Source of the DNA: Olivibacter sp. XZL3 | Lineage (GTDB): Bacteria > Bacteroidota > Bacteroidia > Sphingobacteriales > Sphingobacteriaceae | Assembly: GCF_004368405.1 (NCBI RefSeq) | Contig: NZ_SBJH01000008.1 | Span: forward strand, 186,001-250,000 | Direction: 5' to 3' | Length of the DNA: 64,000 bases | Shown here: piece by piece, positions 27,509-38,908 of the stretch | Numbering within the stretch: position 1 is the first letter of the stretch | How the letters are laid out: each line of letters opens with the position of its first letter | The notes under the pieces: generated by a model | Told to the model about the DNA's origin: nothing | The model's input: the letters and a program-made list of their open reading frames with translations, nothing else | Database searches by the model: none | Made by a program: the position numbers and the translations under genes

Positions 27509-28264
27509 ATGAACATTATTGGTATTATTCCAGCCCGTTATGCTTCCACACGTTTTCCCGGCAAACCGTTGGTCGACATCAACGGCAAAAGTATGATTCA
27601 AAGGGTGTACGAGCAAGCGCTGAAGGCTGCCTTACTCAATTATGTCGTTGTGGCTACAGATGATGACCGGATTGCCAATCATGTGAAGGAATTCGGCGGC
27701 AATGTGGTATTAACTGCAAGCAACCATCAAAGTGGTACCGACCGTTGCGCTGAGGTCGTATCAAAAGAAAGCGCTTTCGATATTGCGATCAATATACAAG
27801 GCGATGAGCCCTATATAGATCCTTCTCAAATCGATTTGTTGGCAAGCTGTTTTCAGGAAGCGGATACGCAGATCGCAACACTGATAAAGGAAATCAAGGA
27901 CAACGAAGAGCTTTTCAATAATAATACCCCCAAGGTGTTATTAAACACCTATCGGGAAGCCATTTATTTTAGCAGGGCAACATTGCCTTTTTTAAGAGGC
28001 ATTCCTTCGGAAAAGTGGCTGGAACACCATAAATTCTATAAGCACATAGGTATTTATGGTTATCGCAGTGAAATATTGAAGGCGTTAACCGGACTTCCCG
28101 TTTCGCCTTTAGAAAAAGCCGAATCGCTGGAGCAACTTCGTTGGATCGAAAATGGTTATCGCATAAAAACGGCCGAAACGGTTGTTGAGACTTTGGCTAT
28201 TGATGAACCGAAAGATTTACAAAAAGTAAATCACCTGAAGCAAAATTTTAAATCGAATGGATAA
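27509..28264 (+). CDS. kdsB: 3-deoxy-manno-octulosonate cytidylyltransferase
   Basis: Activates Kdo as CMP-Kdo for lipopolysaccharide core synthesis. The 251-residue protein has the nucleotidyltransferase N terminus IGIIPARYASTRFPGKPL, VVATDDDRI, NIQGDEPYI and the KHIGIYGYR motif. The length is as expected. Its stop overlaps the next start by 8 bases, so the downstream hydrolase is translationally coupled to it. Confidence 0.96.
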   Translation: MNIIGIIPARYASTRFPGKPLVDINGKSMIQRVYEQALKAALLNYVVVATDDDRIANHVKEFGGNVVLTASNHQSGTDRCAEVVSKESAFDIAINIQGDEPYIDPSQIDLLASCFQEADTQIATLIKEIKDNEELFNNNTPKVLLNTYREAIYFSRATLPFLRGIPSEKWLEHHKFYKHIGIYGYRSEILKALTGLPVSPLEKAESLEQLRWIENGYRIKTAETVVETLAIDEPKDLQKVNHLKQNFKSNG

Positions 28265-29195
28265 GCACTATTTGATCTGGCCTTTACTATTATTGCTTTT
28301 TATAAGCCCTACGTTAAAAGCGCAAAAGATTCGTGTTGATGGTAAACTTCAGAAAGAGCTGGCGCTGCTGACGAAAGACTTTGAGGGGACAGTGGGCATC
28401 TATGTATATCATCTCGGAAAACGGAAAGAGGCCTCCATAAATGCCGACACACTTTTTCCTACGGCGAGCATCGTGAAGGTACCAATATTGGTTGGGCTAT
28501 TTGACAAGATTGAAAAGAAAGAGCTATTTTATCATCAGCCTTTGACATATCGCGATTCTTTGAAGTATGGCGGTTCCGGACTGATGCAGTTCTTCAAAGA
28601 TAGTACACAAACTGACCTGAGTGTTTTGGCAGCCCTCATGATCAGTTATAGCGATAACACGACCTCATTGTGGAATCAAGCCCTGGCAGGCGGCGGATCA
28701 GCTATCAACAAGGTAATGGAGCGTTATGGTTTGCAATTCACCCGAGTGAATTCGCGTACTGCCGGTAGAGAAAACGATTGGAAAAAATATGGATGGGGCC
28801 AAACTACGCCGAGAGAAATGGCACAGCTGCTTGTAAAAATCAGGCAGGGAGAAGCGGTGAATCGGGCTGCGTCTGAACGTATGTACCGACTCATGACCAA
28901 TATTTATTATGACGAATACGCTTTATCTCAAATTCCGCCTTATGTACAATGCGCCTCCAAGCAGGGCATGGTTAATGATTCACGATCAGAATTGGTAATG
29001 GTAAATGCGCCGCACGGTGATTACGTCTTTTACGTAGCTACAAAAAACCTAAAAGACCAAGGATGGGAGGAAGATAACAGTGCCTGGCAATTAGCGCGAA
29101 AAATATCCGCGCATCTGTGGCGCTACTTTGAACCTAAATCTCATTGGGAGCCAGCGCCTGGAGATGAGCAACTGCTAAAGGGCCTGAAATACTAG
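28257..29195 (+). CDS. Class A beta-lactamase-like serine hydrolase
   Basis: A 312-residue exported protein with a signal peptide ending near LKA-Q (residue 22). The penicillin-binding/beta-lactamase fold is shown by Ser71-Ile-Val-Lys74 (SxxK) and Ser132-Asp133-Asn134 (SDN). The third motif, normally KTG, appears as KQG in ASKQGMVND, so resistance activity is doubtful. It may act on peptidoglycan or another ester or amide instead. It overlaps kdsB by 8 bases, an unusual pairing that hints at cell-envelope work. Confidence 0.82.
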   Translation: MDKHYLIWPLLLLLFISPTLKAQKIRVDGKLQKELALLTKDFEGTVGIYVYHLGKRKEASINADTLFPTASIVKVPILVGLFDKIEKKELFYHQPLTYRDSLKYGGSGLMQFFKDSTQTDLSVLAALMISYSDNTTSLWNQALAGGGSAINKVMERYGLQFTRVNSRTAGRENDWKKYGWGQTTPREMAQLLVKIRQGEAVNRAASERMYRLMTNIYYDEYALSQIPPYVQCASKQGMVNDSRSELVMVNAPHGDYVFYVATKNLKDQGWEEDNSAWQLARKISAHLWRYFEPKSHWEPAPGDEQLLKGLKY

Positions 29196-29212
29196 TTTAC
29201 CGTACGAGTGCG

Positions 29213-29758
29213 CTATCGCGGATTCCAAATTACCTCTTGTATACCGGTGTCTTTTGCAAGTTTTCTGGCCAATATAAAAAGATAATCACTAAGACGGTTG
29301 AGATAGATAACAATGTTTCCGGCTACTTCTGAAGAAGCAGCTAGCTGCACCACCGCCCGTTCTGCCCTTCGACAGACACAGCGCGCTATGTGCGCATGAG
29401 AGACAATGGTGTTCCCTCCGGGTAAGATGAAATTTTTCAAGGGCTTCAGCGCGTGGTCCATTCGGTCAATAGCGCGCTCGAGCATCTTAACGTCATCGGT
29501 GGCAATCGTATAGAGCTTCATTTTTGACTTTTCCGGATCTGCCGCCAATAAGGCCCCGATCGCAAAAAGCATGTTTTGGATTTCTAAGAGTTCACCCTTC
29601 AGCTCTTTACTTATTTCATAGCTTCCAATTAAACCAATGTATGAATTTAATTCATCTATGGTACCATAACATTCTACCCTTAAGTGATATTTTGGTACTC
29701 TGCTACCGCCAATTAAGGAGGTAAGGCCAGTATCTCCAGTTTTCGTATAAATTTTCAC
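29213..29758 (-). CDS. PduO-type cob(I)alamin adenosyltransferase
   Basis: Transfers the adenosyl group of ATP to cob(I)alamin to make coenzyme B12. The 181-residue protein begins MKIYTKTGDTGLTSLIGGSR, the ATP-binding motif of the PduO/ATR family. It also has the CVCRRAERAVVQL helix and C-terminal YLNRLSDYLFILAR. It is the last gene of a minus-strand cluster running from the helicase at 32674, separated from the ABC gene by 95 bases. Confidence 0.95.
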   Translation of the reverse strand: MKIYTKTGDTGLTSLIGGSRVPKYHLRVECYGTIDELNSYIGLIGSYEISKELKGELLEIQNMLFAIGALLAADPEKSKMKLYTIATDDVKMLERAIDRMDHALKPLKNFILPGGNTIVSHAHIARCVCRRAERAVVQLAASSEVAGNIVIYLNRLSDYLFILARKLAKDTGIQEVIWNPR

Positions 29759-29853
29759 CGTTACGTTGGTTAAGTTAGTATTTAACGACGATATATTAGT
29801 CGCTGAACCTTGCTATTCAGAGATGTAACAAATACTATTAAGTAAACAATGGG

Positions 29854-30609
29854 TTAGATCCCTTCGAAGTCGGAGCCCTTTTCCCTTAATGCTGCTAAAC
29901 GCGGAGAAACGCTTTTAATTTCGGGATTTGGATAATCGTCTTCAATCAGGCCGTCTCTCATACGAACGATTCGATGTGCATGTTGTGCGATATCTTCTTC
30001 GTGCGTTACTAAAACGATGGTGTTGCCTTTAGAATGGATTTCTTCCAGCAGACCCATAATTTCAACGGAAGTTTTAGTATCAAGGTTCCCTGTGGGCTCA
30101 TCTGCCAAAATAATGGAAGGGTCATTTATCAATGCACGGGCGATCGCCACACGTTGCCGTTGTCCGCCCGATAACTCATTTGGCTTGTGATCCACACGAT
30201 TGCCGAGATTTACGCTTTCCAGCGCCTTCTGTGCTTTTTCGTTTCTTTCGGCTTTACTCAAGCCTGCGTAAATCAAAGGCAGTGCGACATTATCTAAAGA
30301 GGTAGAACGAGGCAACAGGTTGAATGTTTGGAAAACAAATCCTATTTCCTTGTTGCGGACTTCTGCGAGTTCATCGTCTGTCATGTCGCTTACTTTTGTG
30401 CCGTTTAGAATATACTCCCCTCTAGTGGGCGTGTCTAAACAGCCTAAGATGTTCATCAAGGTAGACTTTCCAGAGCCCGACGGACCCATAAGTGCGACGA
30501 ATTCGCCTTTATTAATCTGCAGCGTGACCGATTTTAAAGCGTGGATGGTCTCGGCTCCGATGACGTATTTTCTTCCTATCTCTTTGATATCTATAAGCGC
30601 TAGTGACAT
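29854..30609 (-). CDS. ABC transporter ATP-binding protein (MacB/LolD type)
   Basis: A 251-residue nucleotide-binding subunit. It has Walker [10 protein letters not shown], the Q-loop FQTFNLLPR, signature [15 protein letters not shown], Walker [12 protein letters not shown] and the switch histidine VTHEED. The sequence places it with the MacB/LolD/FtsE subgroup, which serves permeases that move lipoproteins or act mechanically from the periplasm. No permease gene is adjacent, so the partner must be elsewhere. A C-terminal extension of about 25 residues follows the usual end. Confidence 0.92.
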   Translation of the reverse strand: MSLALIDIKEIGRKYVIGAETIHALKSVTLQINKGEFVALMGPSGSGKSTLMNILGCLDTPTRGEYILNGTKVSDMTDDELAEVRNKEIGFVFQTFNLLPRSTSLDNVALPLIYAGLSKAERNEKAQKALESVNLGNRVDHKPNELSGGQRQRVAIARALINDPSIILADEPTGNLDTKTSVEIMGLLEEIHSKGNTIVLVTHEEDIAQHAHRIVRMRDGLIEDDYPNPEIKSVSPRLAALREKGSDFEGI

Positions 30610-30644
30610 AAAGTTAGTGATATAGCAATGAGACTTCAGAAAGG

Positions 30645-31394
30645 CTAATTTGTTACACCTACGTCGGAATTTAAATGCTTGTCAAATAGTGAACGGACAT
30701 GATCCCGTAGGAGATCTGCCTCTCCGAGTCCGAGCGTCCGCGTTTCTATCGGTTCCAGTACTTCTATAAAGCAACGGCCAGGCTGGCTGCCGTTCATACC
30801 ACCGTCCCATAAAAGCCTCCATAGCTCATGAATAACTACCGGAAGTATCGGCGCCTGATTCGCTATCGCCAATTTAAAGGCACCGTTTTTGAAGGCTTGC
30901 AAAACCGGAGGAAAAGTGTCTTCTATTTTTCCTTCCGGGAAAATTACAATGCTTCGCCCCTCTCCCAGCTTTTGCTGTGCCGCCTTAAAGGCTTTATACG
31001 AAGATATTTTACTATTCCGATCGACAGCAATGTCAATCGTTTTAAAAAACATGCGGGTGATAGGGTTCGCCAAAAGTTCGATTTTTCCCATAAAGATAAT
31101 CTCCTGTTTACACAGAATGGCCAGTGCAGATATATCTAAGATGGACGTATGATTTGCGCAAATGATGTACGGGCGGCTCCAGTCGATACTACCCGGTGTT
31201 TTTATACTGAAATAGAACCCGCTGCAAAACGTGCTCAATTTGGCAATGCCTCTGCGAATGCGTGCCATGAGGGAAAAGTTCTTTTGCGGGTCTTTAGCAG
31301 CTAGCCATAAAACAGGATAAAATAAAGTGAAAAAAAAGATCACCCAAAAAACATAGATTCCAAAGTGTATTTTTTTAACTAATCTTTTTGACAT
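30645..31394 (-). CDS. plsC: 1-acyl-sn-glycerol-3-phosphate acyltransferase
   Basis: Adds the second acyl chain to lysophosphatidic acid in phospholipid synthesis at the inner membrane. The 249-residue protein has an N-terminal hydrophobic anchor (about residues 11-31), the catalytic NHTSILD (NHxxxxD) and the substrate-binding [11 protein letters not shown]. It starts 20 bases after the helicase gene stop and is followed after 35 bases by the ABC gene, all on the minus strand. A related lysolipid or ornithine-lipid acyltransferase is possible. Confidence 0.9.
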   Translation of the reverse strand: MSKRLVKKIHFGIYVFWVIFFFTLFYPVLWLAAKDPQKNFSLMARIRRGIAKLSTFCSGFYFSIKTPGSIDWSRPYIICANHTSILDISALAILCKQEIIFMGKIELLANPITRMFFKTIDIAVDRNSKISSYKAFKAAQQKLGEGRSIVIFPEGKIEDTFPPVLQAFKNGAFKLAIANQAPILPVVIHELWRLLWDGGMNGSQPGRCFIEVLEPIETRTLGLGEADLLRDHVRSLFDKHLNSDVGVTN

Positions 31395-31414
31395 ACAAAA
31401 TTTAAGATGTCATG

Positions 31415-32674
31415 CTAAGACGCTTTCGAATCTTTATTGTCGCCCGTCGCTGCTGTGCGCTTGTTTCGAAATTTATCGTTTCCCTTTTTAAAGTTCGAAC
31501 GTTTCTTTCTTTTTTTATTTTGCAAGGGAATGATCTGCGGGCCTTCGCCAAGAAACTCCGGGAGCTGGACCTCTTCCACTGTGCGATCCATCATTTTTTC
31601 TATTGCCTCGAGCTTTCTAAAATCGCGGTTATTAACAAAAGTGATCGCTGTACCGGTGCGTTCCGCTCGTGCTGTTCGGCCGATACGGTGGATATAATCT
31701 TCGGGATCAGAAGGTACGTCGTAATTGACAACTAAATCGATCCCCTCTATATCGATCCCTCTCGAAAGCACATCCGTACCAACTAATATATTCAACTTAC
31801 GGTTTTTGAAGTCGAGTAGAATTTGTTCACGCTCGTCCTGTTGAAGGTCTGAATGGAAAGCTTTTACTTTCAGCGCGCTTTTAAACAACTCCTTTTCCAA
31901 CAATTTAACATGGTCTTTGGTGCCACAGAAAATGATGATGCTGTTAAAGCTGTCAGCCTCCAGAATGTGTTTGAGCAAGCTTACTTTTTGTTCATCGAAG
32001 GCTCTATAATACTGTTGTTTAATCTTTTCGGCAGGTTGGGAAATGGCAATATTTACTTGCTGCGGATTCTTCAATAGCGCTTTGGCAAACACGCGTATCT
32101 TTTGAGGCATGGTTGCGGAGAAAAGCAAGGTTTGTTTCTGCTCCGGCAGCTGTCGCACAATCCGTAATATGTCATCCTTAAAACCCATGTCGAGCATACG
32201 GTCCGCTTCGTCCAGGATCAGGCAATTGATTTTTTCCAACCTTACTGTACCCGAAGACATGTGGGCGATGAGTCGCCCCGGCGTAGCGATGACGATGTCC
32301 ACGCCTTCCCTCAATGAACGCCTTTGCTGCTCATACCCTATGCCGTCTCCTCCCCCATACACTGCAATCGAAGTGATTCCGGTAAAATAGGCTAAACCCT
32401 GAATCTGTTGATCAATTTGTAAGGCCAGTTCTCTTGTTGGAGCGAGTATTAAGGCGCTTATTGAAGGTCTGTCGTCGTTTTTACAAATCGCATCCATTAA
32501 TGGTAAGAGGTAGGATGCTGTTTTACCTGTGCCGGTTTGTGCACAAGCGATGAGGTCATGTTTCTTTGCGATGATCGGTATGGATTGCTCTTGTATGGGC
32601 GTTGGTGTTTTAAAGCCCATACTCATGAGTCCTTCTAAAAGCCTATCATCAAAATTAAATTCTTTAAAATCCAA
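31415..32674 (-). CDS. DEAD-box ATP-dependent RNA helicase
   Basis: An RNA-remodelling helicase of the RhlE/CsdA type. In 419 residues all motifs are present: the Q motif with PTPIQEQSIP, AQTGTGKT (I), PTRELALQ (Ia), DEAD (II), SAT (III), and HRIGRTARAERTG (VI). A lysine- and arginine-rich C-terminal tail (KKRKKRSNFKKG and beyond) probably helps bind RNA. It is the first gene of the minus-strand cluster and divergent from pyrG. It may be involved in ribosome assembly or cold growth, as relatives are. Confidence 0.95.
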   Translation of the reverse strand: MDFKEFNFDDRLLEGLMSMGFKTPTPIQEQSIPIIAKKHDLIACAQTGTGKTASYLLPLMDAICKNDDRPSISALILAPTRELALQIDQQIQGLAYFTGITSIAVYGGGDGIGYEQQRRSLREGVDIVIATPGRLIAHMSSGTVRLEKINCLILDEADRMLDMGFKDDILRIVRQLPEQKQTLLFSATMPQKIRVFAKALLKNPQQVNIAISQPAEKIKQQYYRAFDEQKVSLLKHILEADSFNSIIIFCGTKDHVKLLEKELFKSALKVKAFHSDLQQDEREQILLDFKNRKLNILVGTDVLSRGIDIEGIDLVVNYDVPSDPEDYIHRIGRTARAERTGTAITFVNNRDFRKLEAIEKMMDRTVEEVQLPEFLGEGPQIIPLQNKKRKKRSNFKKGNDKFRNKRTAATGDNKDSKAS

Positions 32675-32825
32675 AATGTATTGTTTTGATTATGACCGTA
32701 AAAATAGTAATATTATTTGGTATTATAGGCATGAGCTATAAGGTGTAAGGCAGGATGCATTCAAGCACTTACCTGCATTTGCCAATAATTAATTAATAGA
32801 TGACAAAAAAGACCAAAAAAAATTC

Positions 32826-32833
32826 TACTTTTG
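32826..32833 (+). promoter_or_regulatory. -7 promoter element for pyrG
   Basis: TACTTTTG matches TAnnTTTG, 69 bases before the pyrG ATG. The -33 position has no clear TTTG. Confidence 0.4.
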
Positions 32834-32884
32834 TACCCCGTACAAGAACATGCTGTCATAACATTACATAATAAACAGCAATAA

Positions 32885-34513
<1,629 letters not shown>

Positions 34514-34581
34514 CAATTGGAAGTAAAAAATAGTCAAAGTTCAAATAAATATATTTTAGACTGATTCAGTAATATTAAAAG

Positions 34582-36408
34582 ATGGATAGAAATACCTTTA
34601 CTGGCCTGTTCCTGATTATGATCATCTTGGCAGGTTCGGTATTTTTTATGAAACCCTCGGAAGAGGAGATTAAAAGAGAACAGCAGCTACAGGATTCCAT
34701 AGCGCGCGGAAAATCGCCGGAAGCGAAAAGCACGGACAGCTTATTTGCCGCTCAACAAGGCGTGGAAGCTTCCACTGTCGACTCGACCCAAATGGCCGGA
34801 CCGTTTGGTGGAGCGAAAGTCGGAACTGAAGATATTATTACGCTTGAAAACGAATTTATCAAAGCCAATATCAGTACGAAAGGTGGGCGCGTTAAATCCG
34901 TTGAGGTAAAAGGTGAGAAAGACTATTTAGGTAAACCGTTGGTATTATTCAGCGGTGAAAAAAATCGTTTTGGCTTGCAGTTTTCTACTGGGGGTGTCAA
35001 TATCAACACGAACGATTTTTACTTTACGCCGCAGACAAAACAGTCGCTTATTGTAAAGAACACGGATTCTGCTTCTTTAGTGATGCGTTTGGTATATGCT
35101 GAAGGCAAATATATTGACTACATCTATAGCTTGCAGGGAAATAGTTATCGACTCGGGTTTACAGTCGTAACAAAAGGAATGCAAGACGTTGTAGCGCCTG
35201 CTGAATCGAAGCTGGTTTTAAATTGGCAAGCCGACCTTCCGCAAAAAGAGAAGGATATGAAGGATGAGCGGAATCGTTCTACGGCTTATTTCAAGGAGTT
35301 TGAAGGTGATGTCGAAGAATTAAGTACCACAAAAGATGAAACCAAAGAGCTAGGAAAGACCGATTGGATATCCTTTAAGCAGCATTATTTTTCGAATGTA
35401 TTGATTGCAGAAAAAGGCTTCGGTAGCGGTTCTCTAAAGGTTACGACCGTTAACAGCGATGAAATTGTAAAGTCTTTCGCTGCAAACATGGATCTCGATT
35501 TTAACAGGCAGGATATGAATACTTATCCGATGTCTTTCTATTTCGGGCCGAATAAATTCAGTATTCTGAAGGATCAAGGGCACGATTTAGAAAAGCAGAT
35601 CAATATGGGATGGGGACCGATGAAATGGATCAACCGCTTTATAACCTTACCCGTATTTAACTTGTTGGAAGGTTTTAATTGGAATTACGGGCTTATTATA
35701 TTGGTATTGACGGTTTTGTTAAAACTTGTGTTATCTCCGCTCACTTACAAGTCTTACGTTTCAATGGCTAAAATGCGGGTGCTCAAGCCGGAGATGGACG
35801 AAATCAAAGCCAAGGTAGGAGAAGATAATCAAACCCTATTGCAACAGGAATACCTCAAGCTGTACAAACAAGCCGGTGTGAATCCCATGGGTGGTTGTAT
35901 CCCGATGCTCTTACAGATGCCTTTCATGATTGCTTTCTTCTTTTTCTTCCCCAACTTGTTTGAGTTGAGAGGTGAAAGCTTTTTATGGATGAAGGACCTT
36001 TCCACCTACGATTCGATCATCAGCTTCCCGACGATACCGCTTATTAACATCAATCACATTAGTTTGATGTGTATATTGATGACCTGCGCCACGCTGGTGT
36101 CTACTTGGTACAACAACATGGTATCAGGTGCTACCGGACAAATGAAGTATATTGGTTATTTTATGCCTTTGATCTTTTTCTTTGTCTTAAATAGCTATCC
36201 CGCTGGTCTGAACTACTATTATTTCTTGTCAACGTGTTTCACTTTTGTCATCCAGTTCTTCATCAGACAATCGATTAACGATGAAAAGATCCACGCCATG
36301 ATTCAGGCTAATAAAAAGAAGCCGGAAACGAGTAAAAAGTCTACCTTCCAAAAACGGATGGAGGATTATATGCGTCAGCAACAACAGGCGAACAAGAACA
36401 AAAAATAA
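34582..36408 (+). CDS. yidC: YidC membrane protein insertase
   Basis: Inserts and folds inner-membrane proteins with or without SecYEG. The 608-residue protein has an N-terminal membrane anchor (TGLFLIMIILAGSVFFM), a large periplasmic domain (about residues 60-350) and a five-helix insertase core: ILVLTVLLKLVLSPLTYKSY, GGCIPMLLQMPFMIAFFF and later helices. A basic, glutamine-rich tail (MRQQQQANKNKK) may help ribosome contact. A clear terminator follows it, which separates it from the sensor kinase gene. Confidence 0.96.
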   Translation: MDRNTFTGLFLIMIILAGSVFFMKPSEEEIKREQQLQDSIARGKSPEAKSTDSLFAAQQGVEASTVDSTQMAGPFGGAKVGTEDIITLENEFIKANISTKGGRVKSVEVKGEKDYLGKPLVLFSGEKNRFGLQFSTGGVNINTNDFYFTPQTKQSLIVKNTDSASLVMRLVYAEGKYIDYIYSLQGNSYRLGFTVVTKGMQDVVAPAESKLVLNWQADLPQKEKDMKDERNRSTAYFKEFEGDVEELSTTKDETKELGKTDWISFKQHYFSNVLIAEKGFGSGSLKVTTVNSDEIVKSFAANMDLDFNRQDMNTYPMSFYFGPNKFSILKDQGHDLEKQINMGWGPMKWINRFITLPVFNLLEGFNWNYGLIILVLTVLLKLVLSPLTYKSYVSMAKMRVLKPEMDEIKAKVGEDNQTLLQQEYLKLYKQAGVNPMGGCIPMLLQMPFMIAFFFFFPNLFELRGESFLWMKDLSTYDSIISFPTIPLININHISLMCILMTCATLVSTWYNNMVSGATGQMKYIGYFMPLIFFFVLNSYPAGLNYYYFLSTCFTFVIQFFIRQSINDEKIHAMIQANKKKPETSKKSTFQKRMEDYMRQQQQANKNKK

Positions 36409-36431
36409 GCTTACTCACTGAAATTCATAGG

Positions 36432-36498
36432 AGGCTGCCTAAAAAGCGTTGACGCCATTTCGATCGGCTCAGAAACGACTTTTTAGACAGCCTTTTTT
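36432..36498 (+). terminator. Terminator after yidC
   Basis: The arm aggctgcctaaaaagcgtt (36432-36450) pairs with aacgactttttagacagcct (36474-36493) with one mismatch and one bulge, followed by a T tract. Confidence 0.85.
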
Positions 36499-36540
36499 GT
36501 TTAAGCAAAAGTACTTATATTGGAAACCTAAGGTCTTTAT

Positions 36541-37728
36541 ATGGAAACGGCAAAGCTACTTCAAGCGATTATTCATAACGCTATCGACGGTATTATTACG
36601 ATCGACAATAAAGGAGTTGTCGAATCCATTAATCCGGCGGCGCTGTCTTTGTTTGGATATGAGCATGAAAGAGAAATCATCGGAAATAACGTTTCTGTAT
36701 TGATGCCTGAACCCGACCGCACCCGGCATGATTCCTACATTCACAACTACCTGACAACGGGCGTTAGGCATATCATTGGCATAGGTCGGGAGGTCCGAGG
36801 TAAGCGGAAAGACGGGTCGACATTCCCTTTTCGGTTAGCGGTGAGCGAGGTCAGCTATAGGGATAGGAAGATTTTTACGGGGTTCATTCATGATCTTTCC
36901 AGACAGAAAGAGGCCGAGGAAAAACTGAAAGAGTATACCGCGCAGTTGGAGAAGAAGGTTACCGAGCGGACAAAAGACTTAATTAAACTCATTAGCGAGC
37001 TGGAGGAGGCCAAGGCGGATGTCAGCCTGTCTTTGGAAAAAGAAAAAGATCTGAATCAGATGAAGTCCCGATTCGTTTCAATGGCATCGCACGAATTTAG
37101 AACGCCCTTGAGCTCCGTACAGCTTTCTGCCTCTTTAATTGAAAAGTACCTTGATAAACGCGATTTTGATAATATTACGAAACATACCAACAAAATTAAA
37201 GGATCCGTTCAGCTGCTTACGACTATTTTGAACGACTTCCTCTCGTTAGAGCGTTTAGAAGCCGGGAAAGTGACTGCTGTTCCGGAGGAGGTCAACATTG
37301 TCAAACTGGCAGAGGAAATTATTGAGGAGATGCAGCTTTTGGCAAAGCAAAATCAGCATATTGTTTATCAACATACCGGGGAAATCGGTACCTGCCGAAT
37401 TGATCCAAATCTCTTAAAAAACAGTATTATTAATCTGATTTCTAACGCTATTAAGTACTCGGGAGAAAATACTTTCATCGAATTTAATAGCGAAATACAA
37501 AAGGATCGCTGTATCATCACCGTTAAAGATAATGGGATTGGCATCCCCGACGATGAACAGAAAAGTTTATTTGAGCCCTTTTTCCGGGCTAATAATACGG
37601 GAAATATACCGGGAACCGGCTTAGGTTTGAATATTGTGAAGCGCTATGCCCATTTGATGGGGGGCGAAGTAACTTGTGTCAGTGAGATCAATAAAGGAAC
37701 AACCTTTACGCTCACCTTTAATAGCTGA
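36541..37728 (+). CDS. FixL-like heme-PAS sensor histidine kinase
   Basis: A 395-residue soluble kinase with no membrane segment. Residues 1-125 are a PAS domain with MPEPDRTRHDSYIHNY and IIGIGREV. Aligned by eye to rhizobial FixL, the heme-ligand histidine is His63 (FixL His200), with Tyr66 (203), His77 (214), Ile78 (215), Arg83 (220), Leu99 (236) and Val101 (conservative for Ile238). FixL Arg206 is replaced by Asn69. A coiled coil, the H box with His184 (SHEFRTP), and the N, G1 and G2 ATP-binding boxes follow. It lies 83 bases before a response regulator gene. I infer an oxygen sensor; O2 binding is unproven. Confidence 0.88.
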   Translation: METAKLLQAIIHNAIDGIITIDNKGVVESINPAALSLFGYEHEREIIGNNVSVLMPEPDRTRHDSYIHNYLTTGVRHIIGIGREVRGKRKDGSTFPFRLAVSEVSYRDRKIFTGFIHDLSRQKEAEEKLKEYTAQLEKKVTERTKDLIKLISELEEAKADVSLSLEKEKDLNQMKSRFVSMASHEFRTPLSSVQLSASLIEKYLDKRDFDNITKHTNKIKGSVQLLTTILNDFLSLERLEAGKVTAVPEEVNIVKLAEEIIEEMQLLAKQNQHIVYQHTGEIGTCRIDPNLLKNSIINLISNAIKYSGENTFIEFNSEIQKDRCIITVKDNGIGIPDDEQKSLFEPFFRANNTGNIPGTGLGLNIVKRYAHLMGGEVTCVSEINKGTTFTLTFNS

Positions 37729-37811
37729 TTTGACTGAGTGCGGCTAATGCACAAGGGGATAAAAATGCAGGTTTGGTTTCATAAGGTATTAAAAAAACAA
37801 ATTACTCTAGA

Positions 37812-38855
37812 ATGAAAACAGTATTAATTGTTGAAGACAACGATGATATTAGAGAAAGTACCGCCGAGATATTAACGCTCGCGGGATACAATGTCTTCAC
37901 TGCACCTGAAGGAAGATCGGGTGTTGATTTAGCGCTTAAATCGAAACCTGACATTATTCTCTGCGATATTATGATGCCTAATTTAGACGGTTATGGCGTT
38001 CTGTTTTTGCTGGGAAAGCACAAAGAAACGGCCGACATCCCCTTTATTTTCCTGACGGCAAAGGCCGAGCGTGCCGATATGCGCAAGGCGATGGAGATGG
38101 GCGCCGATGATTACCTTACAAAGCCTTTTGATGACGTAGAATTGCTCAATGCCATTGAAACCCGACTAAGAAAAAGAGACCTTACCGGCCATAAGCGAAG
38201 CTCCTACGCAATGAGCGAGGAAGATCAAAACAAGCTGCTTAATGATTTACACCTTAAAGGCAGGGCAAAGAGCTATAAAAAGAAACAAAGCGTTTACGAA
38301 GAGGGCGACAATCCCTTGTACATCTATCAGGTTAAATCAGGGAAAGTTAGAAGTTACCTCTTTTACCACGACGGCCGGGAATTGTCTACCAATATCTTTA
38401 CTGCCGGTGATTATTTCGGATACGAAGCCCTTCTGAGCCATGAAAAACATTCCGATAATACTGAAACGATCGAAGACAGTGAGATATCCTTAATTAATAA
38501 AGAGGTATTTTTTGAACTGTTGTATCAAAATCCTACGATCGCTCAAAAGTTTATCGGTCTCCTTTCTGAAAACATCAGAGGGAAAGACGAGCAATTATTA
38601 CGCTTGGCCTATCATTCCGTGCGAAAGCGTGTTGCTGATGCGCTGGTAGTTGTTGCAAGAAAATTTTTGGAAGACCGCGATGCCGATGAATGCTTGATTC
38701 GCATTTCAAGAGACGACCTGGCTGCCATGGCCGGTACGGCTAACGAAACGATCAGTAGAACCTTGGCGGATTTTAAAGACGAGCAATTACTGTCGAAAGA
38801 AGGGAACGCTATCCGGGTTCACTCTATTCAAAAGCTAAGTAATATCAAACAATAA
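37812..38855 (+). CDS. Response regulator with CRP/FNR-type output domain
   Basis: A 347-residue DNA-binding response regulator of unusual architecture. Residues 1-125 are a receiver with Asp52 as phospho-acceptor (LCDIMMP) and the FLTAKAERADMRKAMEMGADDYLTKPF signature. Then comes a cyclic-nucleotide-binding-type beta domain (YEEGDNPLYIYQVKSGKV to FGYEALL) and a CRP-type HTH (ISRDDLAAMAGTANETISRTLADF). The usual FixJ output is absent, so phosphorylation and FNR/FixK-type DNA binding are joined in one chain. No cysteine cluster for an Fe-S centre is seen. The PAS kinase upstream is its likely partner. Confidence 0.9.
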   Translation: MKTVLIVEDNDDIRESTAEILTLAGYNVFTAPEGRSGVDLALKSKPDIILCDIMMPNLDGYGVLFLLGKHKETADIPFIFLTAKAERADMRKAMEMGADDYLTKPFDDVELLNAIETRLRKRDLTGHKRSSYAMSEEDQNKLLNDLHLKGRAKSYKKKQSVYEEGDNPLYIYQVKSGKVRSYLFYHDGRELSTNIFTAGDYFGYEALLSHEKHSDNTETIEDSEISLINKEVFFELLYQNPTIAQKFIGLLSENIRGKDEQLLRLAYHSVRKRVADALVVVARKFLEDRDADECLIRISRDDLAAMAGTANETISRTLADFKDEQLLSKEGNAIRVHSIQKLSNIKQ

Positions 38856-38908
38856 GCCTAAACTATTTCTTTTCATTGCTAGGCTGACACAGGCTTATGC
38901 TGTAAACA

